NCBI GenBank assembly: GCA_001825665.1
Contig: MHXZ01000074.1
Location: forward strand, 1-43,513
Direction of reading: 5' to 3'
Length of the DNA stretch: 43,513 nucleotides
Source: Planctomycetes bacterium GWF2_41_51
GTDB taxonomy: Bacteria; Planctomycetota; Phycisphaerae; Sedimentisphaerales; UBA12454
A program made the position numbers and the translations under genes. How positions within the stretch are numbered: the first letter of the stretch is position 1; every line of letters begins with the position of its first letter. Positions 32,993-41,366 of the stretch are shown here, in pieces. Under the pieces are notes generated by a model. The model was not told the origin of the DNA, did no database searches, and saw nothing but the letters and a program-made list of their open reading frames with translations.

Positions 32993-33021
32993 TTGCATTA
33001 AGTTTTTGATTGTGATATAAT
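32993..33021 (+). promoter_or_regulatory. Predicted internal promoter of the sugar-importer ATPase gene
   Basis: TTGCAT (32993-32998), a 17-bp spacer and a perfect TATAAT (33016-33021) preceded by TG (33013-33014) form a strong extended -10 promoter, 36 bases before the ATPase start. No LacI-type palindrome is near it, so the ATPase could be made without xylan induction. Confidence 0.7.
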
Positions 33022-33056
33022 CATCTGCCGGAAGTTTTTAATAAGGATGTGTAGTT

Positions 33057-34172
33057 ATGGCAAAAGTGTTTTTGAAAGACGTCCAAAAAGTATATGATAA
33101 CGGCTTTGCAGCGGTAAAAGGAGCAAGCCTTGATATCGCTGACAAGGAATTTATGGTCATAGTCGGGCCTTCAGGATGCGGTAAAACAACAACACTTAGA
33201 ATGATTGCCGGTCTGGAAGAAATATCCGGAGGAACTATTACCATTGGCAGCAGAGTAGTAAACGATGTGCCCCCCAAAGACCGTGATATAGCCATGGTTT
33301 TTCAGAATTACGCACTTTATCCTCACATGACAGTTTTTCAGAATCTTGCGTTCAGTCTTAAACTTCGCAAGTATCCTAAAGCTGAAATCAAAAAACGCGT
33401 TTCAGAAGTTGCCGAAATGCTTGATATCAGCAGTCAGCTTGATAAAAAACCCAAAGCTCTCTCCGGCGGACAAAGACAGCGCGTCGCGCTCGGCAGGGCG
33501 ATTGTGAGAAATCCGGCAGCGTTTTTATTTGATGAGCCGTTGAGCAATCTTGACGCCAAACTTCGCGTAACAACACGAGCAGAATTGAAGGCACTGCACC
33601 GCAGGCTTAATACGACATCAATTTATGTTACTCATGACCAGGCTGAAGCAATGACGCTGGGCGACAGAATATGCGTTATGTACAATGGAGAAATTCAGCA
33701 GGTTGCGGCGCCTATGGAAGTTTATGATAAACCTGTAAATCGTTTTGTCGCGGGTTTTCTCGGCACTCCGCCAATGAACTTCCTTAAAGGGAAAATATCT
33801 TCAAGTGATGGCAAAAACGTGTTTATATTGACTGACGGCGATATTGTCGAACTGAAAAACGATAATGGTCAGTTAAAATCATATATGGAAAAAGAAATGG
33901 TTCTGGGTGTCAGGCCTGAACATTTTACTGTTGAACCATTTGCAGGCCAATCCAATAACGGCATTAAGTCGCAAGTCAATGTTGTTGAGCCTTTGGGCGA
34001 CAGAAAAGATGTTTATATGTCCAGCAGGTCAGGACAAAAGTTCATAGCAAATCTCGATCCCCATACCGCTATTGATGTTGACCATCAGGTTACGATGTAC
34101 ATAGATATCAATAAGGCGCATATATTTGAGCCGGGCGAAACGGGAAAGAACATCACAATCAGTAAAAACTAA
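33057..34172 (+). CDS. ABC sugar importer ATP-binding protein (UgpC/MsmX/MalK family)
   Basis: 371 residues. Walker A is GPSGCGKTT with Lys43, the signature LSGGQRQR starts at Leu135, and Walker B is AFLFDEPLSNLDA; the switch His follows in IYVTHDQAEA. Residues from about 240 form the regulatory OB-fold domain of MalK-like proteins (LGVRPEHF). It would power the permeases at 24578 and 25477. It is the last gene of the plus-strand cluster, 72 bases after the GH10 gene and behind its own predicted promoter, which fits a shared ATPase serving several importers, as MsmX does. AAGGA lies 9 nt before ATG 33057. Its end nearly touches the convergent MFS gene. Confidence 0.93.
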   Translation: MAKVFLKDVQKVYDNGFAAVKGASLDIADKEFMVIVGPSGCGKTTTLRMIAGLEEISGGTITIGSRVVNDVPPKDRDIAMVFQNYALYPHMTVFQNLAFSLKLRKYPKAEIKKRVSEVAEMLDISSQLDKKPKALSGGQRQRVALGRAIVRNPAAFLFDEPLSNLDAKLRVTTRAELKALHRRLNTTSIYVTHDQAEAMTLGDRICVMYNGEIQQVAAPMEVYDKPVNRFVAGFLGTPPMNFLKGKISSSDGKNVFILTDGDIVELKNDNGQLKSYMEKEMVLGVRPEHFTVEPFAGQSNNGIKSQVNVVEPLGDRKDVYMSSRSGQKFIANLDPHTAIDVDHQVTMYIDINKAHIFEPGETGKNITISKN

Positions 34173-34178
34173 TTTAGA

Positions 34179-35516
34179 TTATTCTTTAGTTTGCGATGAG
34201 AATTGAGCCGCTGTTCCGAGACCTGTCGCAATTTCCGGTATGACCCCTTTGCGTACATAAATCGGATGAATCAATTTGCGAATGGAGGGGAGTCTTTTCG
34301 CGAAAACAATCATTACCGCTAAACTCAAAATTCCGCTAAACAGCATTGTATATGGTGTACCGAAATAGTGAGCTGAAATTCCTGCAAGCAGACTTCCGAA
34401 AGGCGCAACTCCTATAAATGCCATTACATGCAGACTTAAAACCCGGCCTCGCATATTATCATCAACAATAGTCTGGAGAATAGTATTTATCGATGCCATT
34501 TGCACCATAATGCCAAATCCCGGCAGTGCGATAAGCAAAAGAGAGAGCCATATGTTTCTTGAAAAAGAAAAACCTATGACGCCGATAGCAAAAACTCCTG
34601 CCGCGATAACTACAATTGTATCAAGTCCCTGAACAGTTTTGCGCCTTGCGAGAAATATGGCGCCTACGAATGCACCGATTCCGGTTGACCAGAGGAGAGA
34701 GCCGTAAGTTTGAGGACCTCCCTGCAAAATACTTTTTGCGAATACAGGCATTAAAACCGAATATGGCATAGCGACAATACTCATCGCCGCTGTGTACCAA
34801 AGAATAAACCTAATTGGCATAAAACCGAAAGAATACGAGATGCCTTTTTTGATGCCTGAAATCATTGCTTCGTTATGCTTTACTTTAGCGATGTCAGGAA
34901 GTCGCATTGCCAAAAGGGAGCCAATCACTGCTATAAAGCTTATGGCATTAATAAAGAAGCATGATGCTTCTCCGATTTTACCAATTAAAAACCCGCCAAT
35001 CATAGGCCCGATCTGCCTTGCCATATTGAAAATCAGAGAATTAAGTGCAATTGCATTTGGCAAATCGTTTTTATCGTCTAACATCTCTGTAACAAAAGCC
35101 TGACGTGTAGGCATATCGATTGCATTTACTATTCCCAAAAAGATTGAAAGCATAATGATTCGCGGTATTGTTACTACATCGAAAGCCACGATAAATGCCA
35201 GGAAAAATGCCTGAACCATCGCGAAAATTTGAGTGATGATGATAATCTTTCTGCGAGGCCATCTATCCGCAAAATCCCCGCCGATTAATGAACCAAGGAA
35301 AATAGGAATCTGACCGCAAAACGAAACAAGCCCAAGATGTAATGCTGAGCCGGACAATCTATATACAAGCCAGCCGAGCGCCGCCATCTGCATCCATGTG
35401 CCGATAAGTGAAACGCCCTGACCTGCAAAAAATAATCTGTAATTTCTGTGTTTTAAGGCCCGCAGTATTAATCGTAAATTACTTTTTTCCTGCGAACCAT
35501 TATTGTTCGTAACCAT
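34179..35516 (-). CDS. MFS transporter (MFS_3 / enterobactin-exporter-like family)
   Basis: 445 residues with twelve predicted membrane helices. The N-terminus (LRALKHRNYRLFFAGQGVSLIGTWMQMAALGWLVYRL) and GGDFADRWPRRKIII between helices 2 and 3 are typical of the MFS_3 family, which includes EntS-like exporters and macrolide-efflux-like proteins. The gene faces the xylan cluster and is separated from the ATPase gene by 6 bases; a weak AT-rich hairpin (AAACTAA/TTAGTTT, 34166-34192) overlaps the junction. It has its own predicted promoter. Cargo is unknown; efflux of sugars or small molecules is possible. I see nothing tying it directly to xylan use. Confidence 0.88.
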   Translation of the reverse strand: MVTNNNGSQEKSNLRLILRALKHRNYRLFFAGQGVSLIGTWMQMAALGWLVYRLSGSALHLGLVSFCGQIPIFLGSLIGGDFADRWPRRKIIIITQIFAMVQAFFLAFIVAFDVVTIPRIIMLSIFLGIVNAIDMPTRQAFVTEMLDDKNDLPNAIALNSLIFNMARQIGPMIGGFLIGKIGEASCFFINAISFIAVIGSLLAMRLPDIAKVKHNEAMISGIKKGISYSFGFMPIRFILWYTAAMSIVAMPYSVLMPVFAKSILQGGPQTYGSLLWSTGIGAFVGAIFLARRKTVQGLDTIVVIAAGVFAIGVIGFSFSRNIWLSLLLIALPGFGIMVQMASINTILQTIVDDNMRGRVLSLHVMAFIGVAPFGSLLAGISAHYFGTPYTMLFSGILSLAVMIVFAKRLPSIRKLIHPIYVRKGVIPEIATGLGTAAQFSSQTKE

Positions 35517-35557
35517 TTTTATCCCTAATCAGGCGAACCTGAAGAATGTGTTTATTG

Positions 35558-35585
35558 ATTATATAAATGTTTAAAATCATAACAA
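35558..35585 (-). promoter_or_regulatory. Predicted sigma70 promoter of the MFS gene
   Basis: On the minus strand TTGTTA (35585-35580), a 16-bp spacer and a perfect TATAAT (35563-35558) lie about 40 bases upstream of the MFS start. The remaining 170 bases up to the next gene are AT-rich, with no clear plus-strand promoter and no LacI-type operator. Confidence 0.6.
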
Positions 35586-35758
35586 TAAATAAATGTTTTC
35601 TTATAATTCTAAAAGCAGGCATTGATAAGTTTCAACATTTTTATTTTCCGTTAAATAGAGAATATGATATATTTAAATGACATAATAGGTGCTGTTTAGC
35701 AGTTTTATGGATAATCTGGATTCGGCATATATTTAATCGGTACTTGACAGGAGTCTGA

Positions 35759-36979
35759 ATGATAAAGTTAGCGATGATTGGCGCAGGCGGTTATGCGTTT
35801 AACTTGATTAAATGGATTTGGGAAATTCCTGACAAGTTCGAGCTTGTAGCCGTTAGCAGTAATCCTTCAAGGCAATCTCCCGGAAGAAGCGCTTGTCAGG
35901 AAAAAGGTATTCCTGTTTATGATACCACCGACCAGCTAATTGCCGGCATCAAAGGCAAAGCCGATGTAATTTATGTTCCCACACCTATAAATACCCATTT
36001 TAATCTTACGAAAAAATGTGTTGATGCAGGGTTTGATGTTTTTCTCGAAAAGCCTCCGGTTGCGACAATCCAGGAATTGGATGAACTGATAAAAATCGTT
36101 TCGCAAAAAGGCAAAAGCGTTCCTGTGGCATTTCAATATCTGCATTCGGCAATGTTGCAGGAATTGAAAAAACGAATCGTCGAAGGCCGTTACGGCAAAG
36201 TAAAACGCGTAAAAGGCATGGCAGGCTGGCCAAGATTCGATTCGTATTATCAGCGAAGTGAATGGGCAGGCAGACTCCGAATGAATGGCGAATGGATTCT
36301 TGATGGCACGATTAATAATCCGCTTGCACACATGCTCGCAGACCAGCTTTATCTTGCAGCAGAGCAACCAGATGCGATGGCCGTGCCTGTCAGTATAGAA
36401 GCAGAACTTTACCATGGCCATAATATTGAAAGTGAAGACACAAGCAGTCTCAGAATAATATCTGACAAAGGTGTTGAAATACTCTTCAACACAACTCTTT
36501 GCTCCGGTAGCAAAATCGATACTTTAGTTACAATCGAGTGTGAAAAAGCTAAAATTGACTATTCAGCTTTCAGTAAAGCGACTATAACGTTGGCAAACGG
36601 AGAAGTTGAGCAAATTGAAGATACTGCTGAGAAGCGAATTAATATGCTTAACAATATAGCCGACCGATATATGGCTAAAAAACCTTACCTTGTGAGCCTT
36701 GAAACATGCAGACCTTTTATGCTTGCTGTCAACGGCGCTTTCGAATCCTGCGGATGTTATCCCAATGGGATTGATAAAAGCTTTTTAACTTTTACCAAAG
36801 AAACAGAACCCGCCGGCGATACCGTTAAAACCGTTATAAAGGGTATTGACGCTATTTTAAAAAATGCGCACGAGACTGGCAAATTATTCTCCGAAGTTGG
36901 TGCGAATTGGGCCAAAAAATCTAAAAAAATTGATTTGAAGGGTTATAAAAAATTCCCTGTTTTTTCTGATTTGAATTAA
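35759..36979 (+). CDS. Gfo/Idh/MocA-family oxidoreductase (second copy)
   Basis: 406 residues. The Rossmann fold starts at once (MIKLAMIGAGGYAFNLIKW), and the signature EKPP is at about residue 98-101 (VFLEKPPVATIQ) with the catalytic-type lysine. It is about 30 residues longer than the copy at 2916 and only distantly similar to it; its second domain has NPLAHMLADQLYLA in place of the usual H-x-x-D strand, so the catalytic His may be displaced. AGGAG lies 5 nt before ATG 35759. Its stop codon overlaps the stop of the convergent AraC-family gene, leaving no room for a terminator. Substrate unknown; dehydrogenation of a sugar or sugar acid is the family expectation. Confidence 0.83.
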   Translation: MIKLAMIGAGGYAFNLIKWIWEIPDKFELVAVSSNPSRQSPGRSACQEKGIPVYDTTDQLIAGIKGKADVIYVPTPINTHFNLTKKCVDAGFDVFLEKPPVATIQELDELIKIVSQKGKSVPVAFQYLHSAMLQELKKRIVEGRYGKVKRVKGMAGWPRFDSYYQRSEWAGRLRMNGEWILDGTINNPLAHMLADQLYLAAEQPDAMAVPVSIEAELYHGHNIESEDTSSLRIISDKGVEILFNTTLCSGSKIDTLVTIECEKAKIDYSAFSKATITLANGEVEQIEDTAEKRINMLNNIADRYMAKKPYLVSLETCRPFMLAVNGAFESCGCYPNGIDKSFLTFTKETEPAGDTVKTVIKGIDAILKNAHETGKLFSEVGANWAKKSKKIDLKGYKKFPVFSDLN

Positions 36980-37812
36980 TGAGCAATTTTATATTGCATC
37001 GGCGACGATTTATAATTTTTCTTAAAAGCGCGGTAAAAAGAAGATAAATCTTCGTATCCGACTTCAAAAGCAATGGCCGCAATATGCATTTCTGTATTTC
37101 GAAGAAGTTCCGCAGCCTTTTTACATCTTACTAAATTCAAAAATTTAATATAACTCATACCTGTCAGATTATTACATAAATTCGTAAATTGTCTTTGTGA
37201 TACTTTTCCCAATCTCGCCGCATCTGCAAGGCCGTATTGTTCGTGACAGTTCTGAGAAATGAAATCAATTACTGATTTTACTCTCTCTTTGCTGTCAGGA
37301 GAACTCGTGGAACTTTTTTGGTTACTGTCTAAACGTGCTCTGTAGATTTGCAATACTGCAAGGCTCAAATTTTGAACTATAGATAATTTATATCCCGGCG
37401 GCTTTATGTTTTGTTCAAAAAGCATCTGCCGAAGATTTCTTTTTATATTTTCAGAGATATACAAAGGTAATGTAAAAGGCTCATCTGTATTCAATAAATA
37501 ATCAACGATATATTTATTTAATCCTGCTGCGAGAGCATCGAAATAAACCGAAAAAATTGTCATTTGCTTTCGCGGTCTGTCTGTTAATTTATGTTCCCTG
37601 CCTTTCGGCATGATAATCACCGAATCCGATTCGACGTTGAAATGTTTATTTTCGAATTCGAGGAAACCCTCACCGTAAACAATAAACAGAATACTTGGAT
37701 TTATATGGCTGTGGGCTAAATTAGATGAAACCAGCCGTTTTTGCCTGCTTTCAATCAAAACACCGTAATCAGGCAATGAAAAATCAATTTTATGAATATT
37801 AGTATGTTTCAT
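36976..37812 (-). CDS. AraC-family transcriptional regulator with cupin-like sensor domain
   Basis: 278 residues. The N-terminal half has the cupin-like pattern of sugar-sensing AraC regulators (LAHSHINPSILFIVYGEGFLEFENKHF, then IIMPKGREHKL). The C-terminal 100 residues hold two helix-turn-helix motifs (LADAARLGKVSQRQFTNLCNNLTG; IAAIAFEVGYEDLSSFYRAFKKNYKSSPMQYK), matching the XylS/AraC signature. It is divergent from the Old Yellow Enzyme fusion gene, 114 bases away, and so probably activates that operon in response to its substrate. Its 3' end overlaps the second Gfo/Idh/MocA gene by 4 bases. No operator repeat could be recognised in the divergent spacer. Confidence 0.9.
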   Translation of the reverse strand: MKHTNIHKIDFSLPDYGVLIESRQKRLVSSNLAHSHINPSILFIVYGEGFLEFENKHFNVESDSVIIMPKGREHKLTDRPRKQMTIFSVYFDALAAGLNKYIVDYLLNTDEPFTLPLYISENIKRNLRQMLFEQNIKPPGYKLSIVQNLSLAVLQIYRARLDSNQKSSTSSPDSKERVKSVIDFISQNCHEQYGLADAARLGKVSQRQFTNLCNNLTGMSYIKFLNLVRCKKAAELLRNTEMHIAAIAFEVGYEDLSSFYRAFKKNYKSSPMQYKIAH

Positions 37813-37926
37813 AACTTCTTATTATAGCAGTGTTTTCAGGTAAATCAAGCGTAAATTGCTGAAAACGCAAATCATCAATGCCCGATTCGCATAGACTCTT
37901 TTTACAGCAAGGTTTACACTGATTAT

Positions 37927-40578
37927 ATGAATAACTGGAAATATAAGCTTACAGATGTAAACGGATTCAAATCTTTATGCAGTCAGGTTGGCTGCCGTTT
38001 AGATGCGATTGAAGATGTTTCAATCCTTGCTGAGCCTGTAAAGGCCGGCGATTTAGTGATTCCCAATTCCCTTGCCGTTCACCCGATGGAAGGCGCAGAT
38101 GGCGATCCGCTTGGCAGACCTGGCGAATTATCTTTAAGAAGGTACAAAAGATTCGCCGCCGGTGGTGCCGGTCTATTGTGGGCCGAAGCCATAGCAGTTG
38201 TTTCGGAAGGCAGGGCAAATCCACGTCAGCTTTGGCTCAATGACCAAAGCAAAGACGCGTTTGCACAAATGGTAAAAGTGATGCGCCAAGCCGCAAGGGA
38301 AAGTATGGGCAGCGGACATAATCCTGTTATTGTCGCCCAGCTAACCCACTCTGGCAGATACAGCAAACCTGATGGTACAGCGAAACCTCTCATTCCGCAG
38401 CGTGACCCATATCGAGATAATCTTGTTCCCGAACCGCGTCCCACAATAAATAAGCAAAGCAAAGTAACAGATGATAATATAGTTTCCGATGAATATCTCG
38501 ATAACCTTATCGCATCTTATGTAAAGGCCGCTAAACTCGCCTTCGAAGCCGGCTTTGATGCGGTCGATATAAAATCATGCCATGGATATTTGATTAATGA
38601 ATTGCTTGCCAGCAGGAATAGAAAAGGCAAATACGGCGGCTCATTTGAAAACCGCACAAGATTTCTGCTTTCAGTAATTGACGCAATTCACAGCGAATTA
38701 GGCAGCGACAAACAAATTGCCGTAAGACTTGGTTTCTATGACGCGATACCATTTCCATTCGGCTGGGGCGTTGATGAAAAGGATTATATAAAGCCTGATT
38801 TGACCGAACCAAAAAAACTTTTAGCATTGCTTAGTGCCCGCGGCGTGAAGTTAATAAATTTCACAATCGCAAATCCATATTACAATCCCCACGTCGGCAG
38901 GCCTTTCAATCAGCCGATAAAAGGAGCATACGAAGAACCTATGCATCCGCTAAAAGGTGTCGAACGTTTGATAAATCTCGCGGGCGAAATCCAAAATGAA
39001 TTTCCTGATATTGCGATTGTCGGTACCGGTTACAGTTGGCTTCGTCAGCTCTTCGACAATATCGCAGCGGCAAGCAAGCGAAACGGCAAATCGAAAATCA
39101 TCGGCGCAGGTCGAATGGCTTTTGCTTATCCTGATTTCGCTAAAGATATTCTCACCAAAGGCAACCTCGACAAAAGCAAAGTCTGCATAGGATGCAGCGC
39201 ATGTACTCAACTAATGCGTGATGGCCAAACCGCAGGCTGTGTCGTTCGTGACAACAAGATTTACGGCCCAATTTTTAAACATGGCAGAATGAGCGACAAA
39301 ACCAATCTGCAAAGTCTTTCGCAAAATTGCCTTCAATGCCAGGAGCCGACTTGTCAGCTTGGATGTCCTGCGGGAATTGATATTCCACTATTTATAAAGC
39401 AATTTCTCAATGGCGATGAAAAAGCTGCTTATGAAACAATTCGCAAATCGAATATTCTACCCGAAATATGCGCATGGCTTTGTCCTGTCGAGCAGCAGTG
39501 TCAGGGCAGTTGTCTCCAGAAATTCATCGGCGATGGAGCGCTGCCGATAGCTGAAATTCAAAGATACCTTGCAGAGCAGGCCAATAAAAACGGCTGGTCG
39601 AAAATAAAATTACCAGAAAATTCTACAGGCAAAAATATCGCAATAATTGGCGCAGGTCCTGCCGGTCTTTCCGTGGCTGCTATTCTTCTCGAAGCAGGGC
39701 ATAAAGTAACAATTTTCGATAAAGCCTCTGATTTAGGCGGAATGATTCAATCCGTCATACCTGCCGAGCGTCAGCATATCGCGCTCAAAAGAGAAATAGA
39801 AGCGATTTTCAAAGATGTTCCGGATTCGCGAATGCAATTGCGTTTGAATACAGAATTAAATGAAGGCTTCAACCTTGACAATATTATGGCAGATGGTTTC
39901 GATGCCGCATTTATTGGACTTGGTCTGCCAAAAGGTATAAATTCTTCAGACGAAAAAATCAACGGCCTCTACGATTCACTCGAATTTCTCAATCTCGCAA
40001 AACAGTCTGAAACAATGAATCTTGCGGGCAAACGCGTCGCTGTAATCGGCGGCGGCAACACAGCAATGGATGCCGCAACTACAGCAAAAAAACTTGGCGC
40101 AGAAGATGTTTATGTCATTTATCGCAGGTCATTCGAGCAGATGCCGGCGTGGTCTGCCGAACGAGACAGGGCGATGGAGCAGGGTATTCATTTTATTGTG
40201 CTTACTAATCAACTGAGCTATGAATCGCAGAATGGCAAAATAACTGGGATAAAAGTTTGTCCGACAAAACTTTCGCAGCCTGATAAATCCGGCCGGCGCA
40301 AACCAATACCAGATGAAAAGAACGCTTACAAATTGGATACAGACATTGTTATTGAAGCGATTGGACAAACCGCGGAGGATAAAATTGAAAGATTACTCCC
40401 CGGCGTAGAAATTGAAAATGGCCTTATAAAAACTCTGCCGAACAGTTTCGCGTCGACACGCAAAGCTGTTTTCGCTGGCGGAGATTTGGTGCGCGGTGCA
40501 TCGACGGTTGTCGCCGCGGTCGCTGATGGCAGAAAAGCTGCTGTGGAAATCAACGAATATTTGAAAGGTGAAAAATGA
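37927..40578 (+). CDS. Old Yellow Enzyme / Fe-S / GltD-like fusion flavoprotein reductase
   Basis: 883 residues. Residues 1-410 form an FMN-binding OYE-type barrel (VAQLTHSGRYS, FDAVDIKSCHGYLINELLA, SRNRKGKYGGSFENR). Cys420, Cys423, Cys426 and Cys438 (CIGCSACT...AGC) would hold a [4Fe-4S] cluster as in 2,4-dienoyl-CoA reductases. Residues about 455-560 add a second, GltD/NfnB-type Fer4_20 domain with two cysteine sets (CLQCQEPTCQLGCP; CAWLCPVEQQCQGSC). From 570 on comes the FAD/NAD(P) domain (GAGPAG 575-580; GGGNTAMDAA). Electrons would run NAD(P)H to FAD, through Fe-S clusters, to FMN and an enone or unsaturated acid. The usual dienoyl-CoA reductase lacks the inserted Fer4_20 domain. No ribosome site is evident near ATG 37927. 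It is coupled by ATGA to the SDR gene. Confidence 0.85.
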   Translation: MNNWKYKLTDVNGFKSLCSQVGCRLDAIEDVSILAEPVKAGDLVIPNSLAVHPMEGADGDPLGRPGELSLRRYKRFAAGGAGLLWAEAIAVVSEGRANPRQLWLNDQSKDAFAQMVKVMRQAARESMGSGHNPVIVAQLTHSGRYSKPDGTAKPLIPQRDPYRDNLVPEPRPTINKQSKVTDDNIVSDEYLDNLIASYVKAAKLAFEAGFDAVDIKSCHGYLINELLASRNRKGKYGGSFENRTRFLLSVIDAIHSELGSDKQIAVRLGFYDAIPFPFGWGVDEKDYIKPDLTEPKKLLALLSARGVKLINFTIANPYYNPHVGRPFNQPIKGAYEEPMHPLKGVERLINLAGEIQNEFPDIAIVGTGYSWLRQLFDNIAAASKRNGKSKIIGAGRMAFAYPDFAKDILTKGNLDKSKVCIGCSACTQLMRDGQTAGCVVRDNKIYGPIFKHGRMSDKTNLQSLSQNCLQCQEPTCQLGCPAGIDIPLFIKQFLNGDEKAAYETIRKSNILPEICAWLCPVEQQCQGSCLQKFIGDGALPIAEIQRYLAEQANKNGWSKIKLPENSTGKNIAIIGAGPAGLSVAAILLEAGHKVTIFDKASDLGGMIQSVIPAERQHIALKREIEAIFKDVPDSRMQLRLNTELNEGFNLDNIMADGFDAAFIGLGLPKGINSSDEKINGLYDSLEFLNLAKQSETMNLAGKRVAVIGGGNTAMDAATTAKKLGAEDVYVIYRRSFEQMPAWSAERDRAMEQGIHFIVLTNQLSYESQNGKITGIKVCPTKLSQPDKSGRRKPIPDEKNAYKLDTDIVIEAIGQTAEDKIERLLPGVEIENGLIKTLPNSFASTRKAVFAGGDLVRGASTVVAAVADGRKAAVEINEYLKGEK

Positions 40579-41357
40579 GTGATAGACAAGTAGCCATTGT
40601 AACCGGCGCAAGCAGAGGAATTGGCAAAGCAGTCGCCAAAGAGCTTGCCGGGTTAGGTTTTGATATTGTAATAAATTATTTCGATTTCAAGGATGGCAAG
40701 CCCGATGATTCAGCGGCTTTGCAAACCGAGAAAGAAATCAAAGACTGCAAAATTCTCCGCGGCGATGTCAGCAATGCCGAAGACAGGAAAACACTCGTCG
40801 AATTCACTAAACAAAATTTCGGCCGATGCGATATGCTCGTCAATAACGCGGGCGTCGCTCCCGCGAAGAGAGTTGATATTCTCGAAGCATCTGAAGAAAG
40901 TTTTGACAGAGTGATGAATATCAATCTTAAAGGGCCGTATTTCCTCACGCAGCTTGTTGCAAACTGGATGATCGAGCAGAAAAAACAATTCCTCGATAGA
41001 AATTTCCGAATCGTCAATACCGCGTCCATGTCCTCATACACAAGCAGCCCCGCAAGAGGCGAATATTGCCTCAGCAAAGCGGGTGTCAGTATGATGACGA
41101 TGCTCTACGCCGACAGGCTCGCCGAATTCAACATCGGCGTTTTCGAAATCCGCCCGGGAATTATAATGACCGACATGACAAGTGTCGTTAAGGAAAAATA
41201 TGACAAGCTAATCGCCGAGGGTATTACACCGATAAAACGCTGGGGGGTTCCAGAAGATATCGCAAAAGCTATTGGCGCAATCGCCGAAGGTCGCCTTGAT
41301 TTTTCAACCGGCCAGGTAATAAACGTCGATGGCGGTTTTCATTTCAGAAGATTATAA
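40575..41357 (+). CDS. SDR-family NAD(P)-dependent dehydrogenase
   Basis: A 260-residue classical short-chain dehydrogenase/reductase. The cofactor motif is TGASRGIG (10-17), the structural NNAG motif is in LVNNAGVAP, and the catalytic set is Ser151, Tyr164 and Lys168 (EYCLSK). The C-terminus has the FabG-like RWGVPEDIAKAIGAIAEG...STGQVINVDGG. Annotated relatives are often called 3-ketoacyl-ACP reductases, but the operon points to a sugar or sugar-acid alcohol dehydrogenase, similar in role to KduD. ATG 40575 overlaps the upstream stop and AAAGGTG precedes it. The flavoprotein gene follows after 9 bases. Confidence 0.88.
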   Translation: MSDRQVAIVTGASRGIGKAVAKELAGLGFDIVINYFDFKDGKPDDSAALQTEKEIKDCKILRGDVSNAEDRKTLVEFTKQNFGRCDMLVNNAGVAPAKRVDILEASEESFDRVMNINLKGPYFLTQLVANWMIEQKKQFLDRNFRIVNTASMSSYTSSPARGEYCLSKAGVSMMTMLYADRLAEFNIGVFEIRPGIIMTDMTSVVKEKYDKLIAEGITPIKRWGVPEDIAKAIGAIAEGRLDFSTGQVINVDGGFHFRRL

Positions 41358-41366
41358 GGAGAAAAA

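Noticed and set aside
34166-34192. Bidirectional terminator between the ATPase and MFS genes
   Set aside because: The 7-bp stem AAACTAA/TTAGTTT is entirely weak except for one C-G pair, has a 13-base loop and lies across both gene ends.
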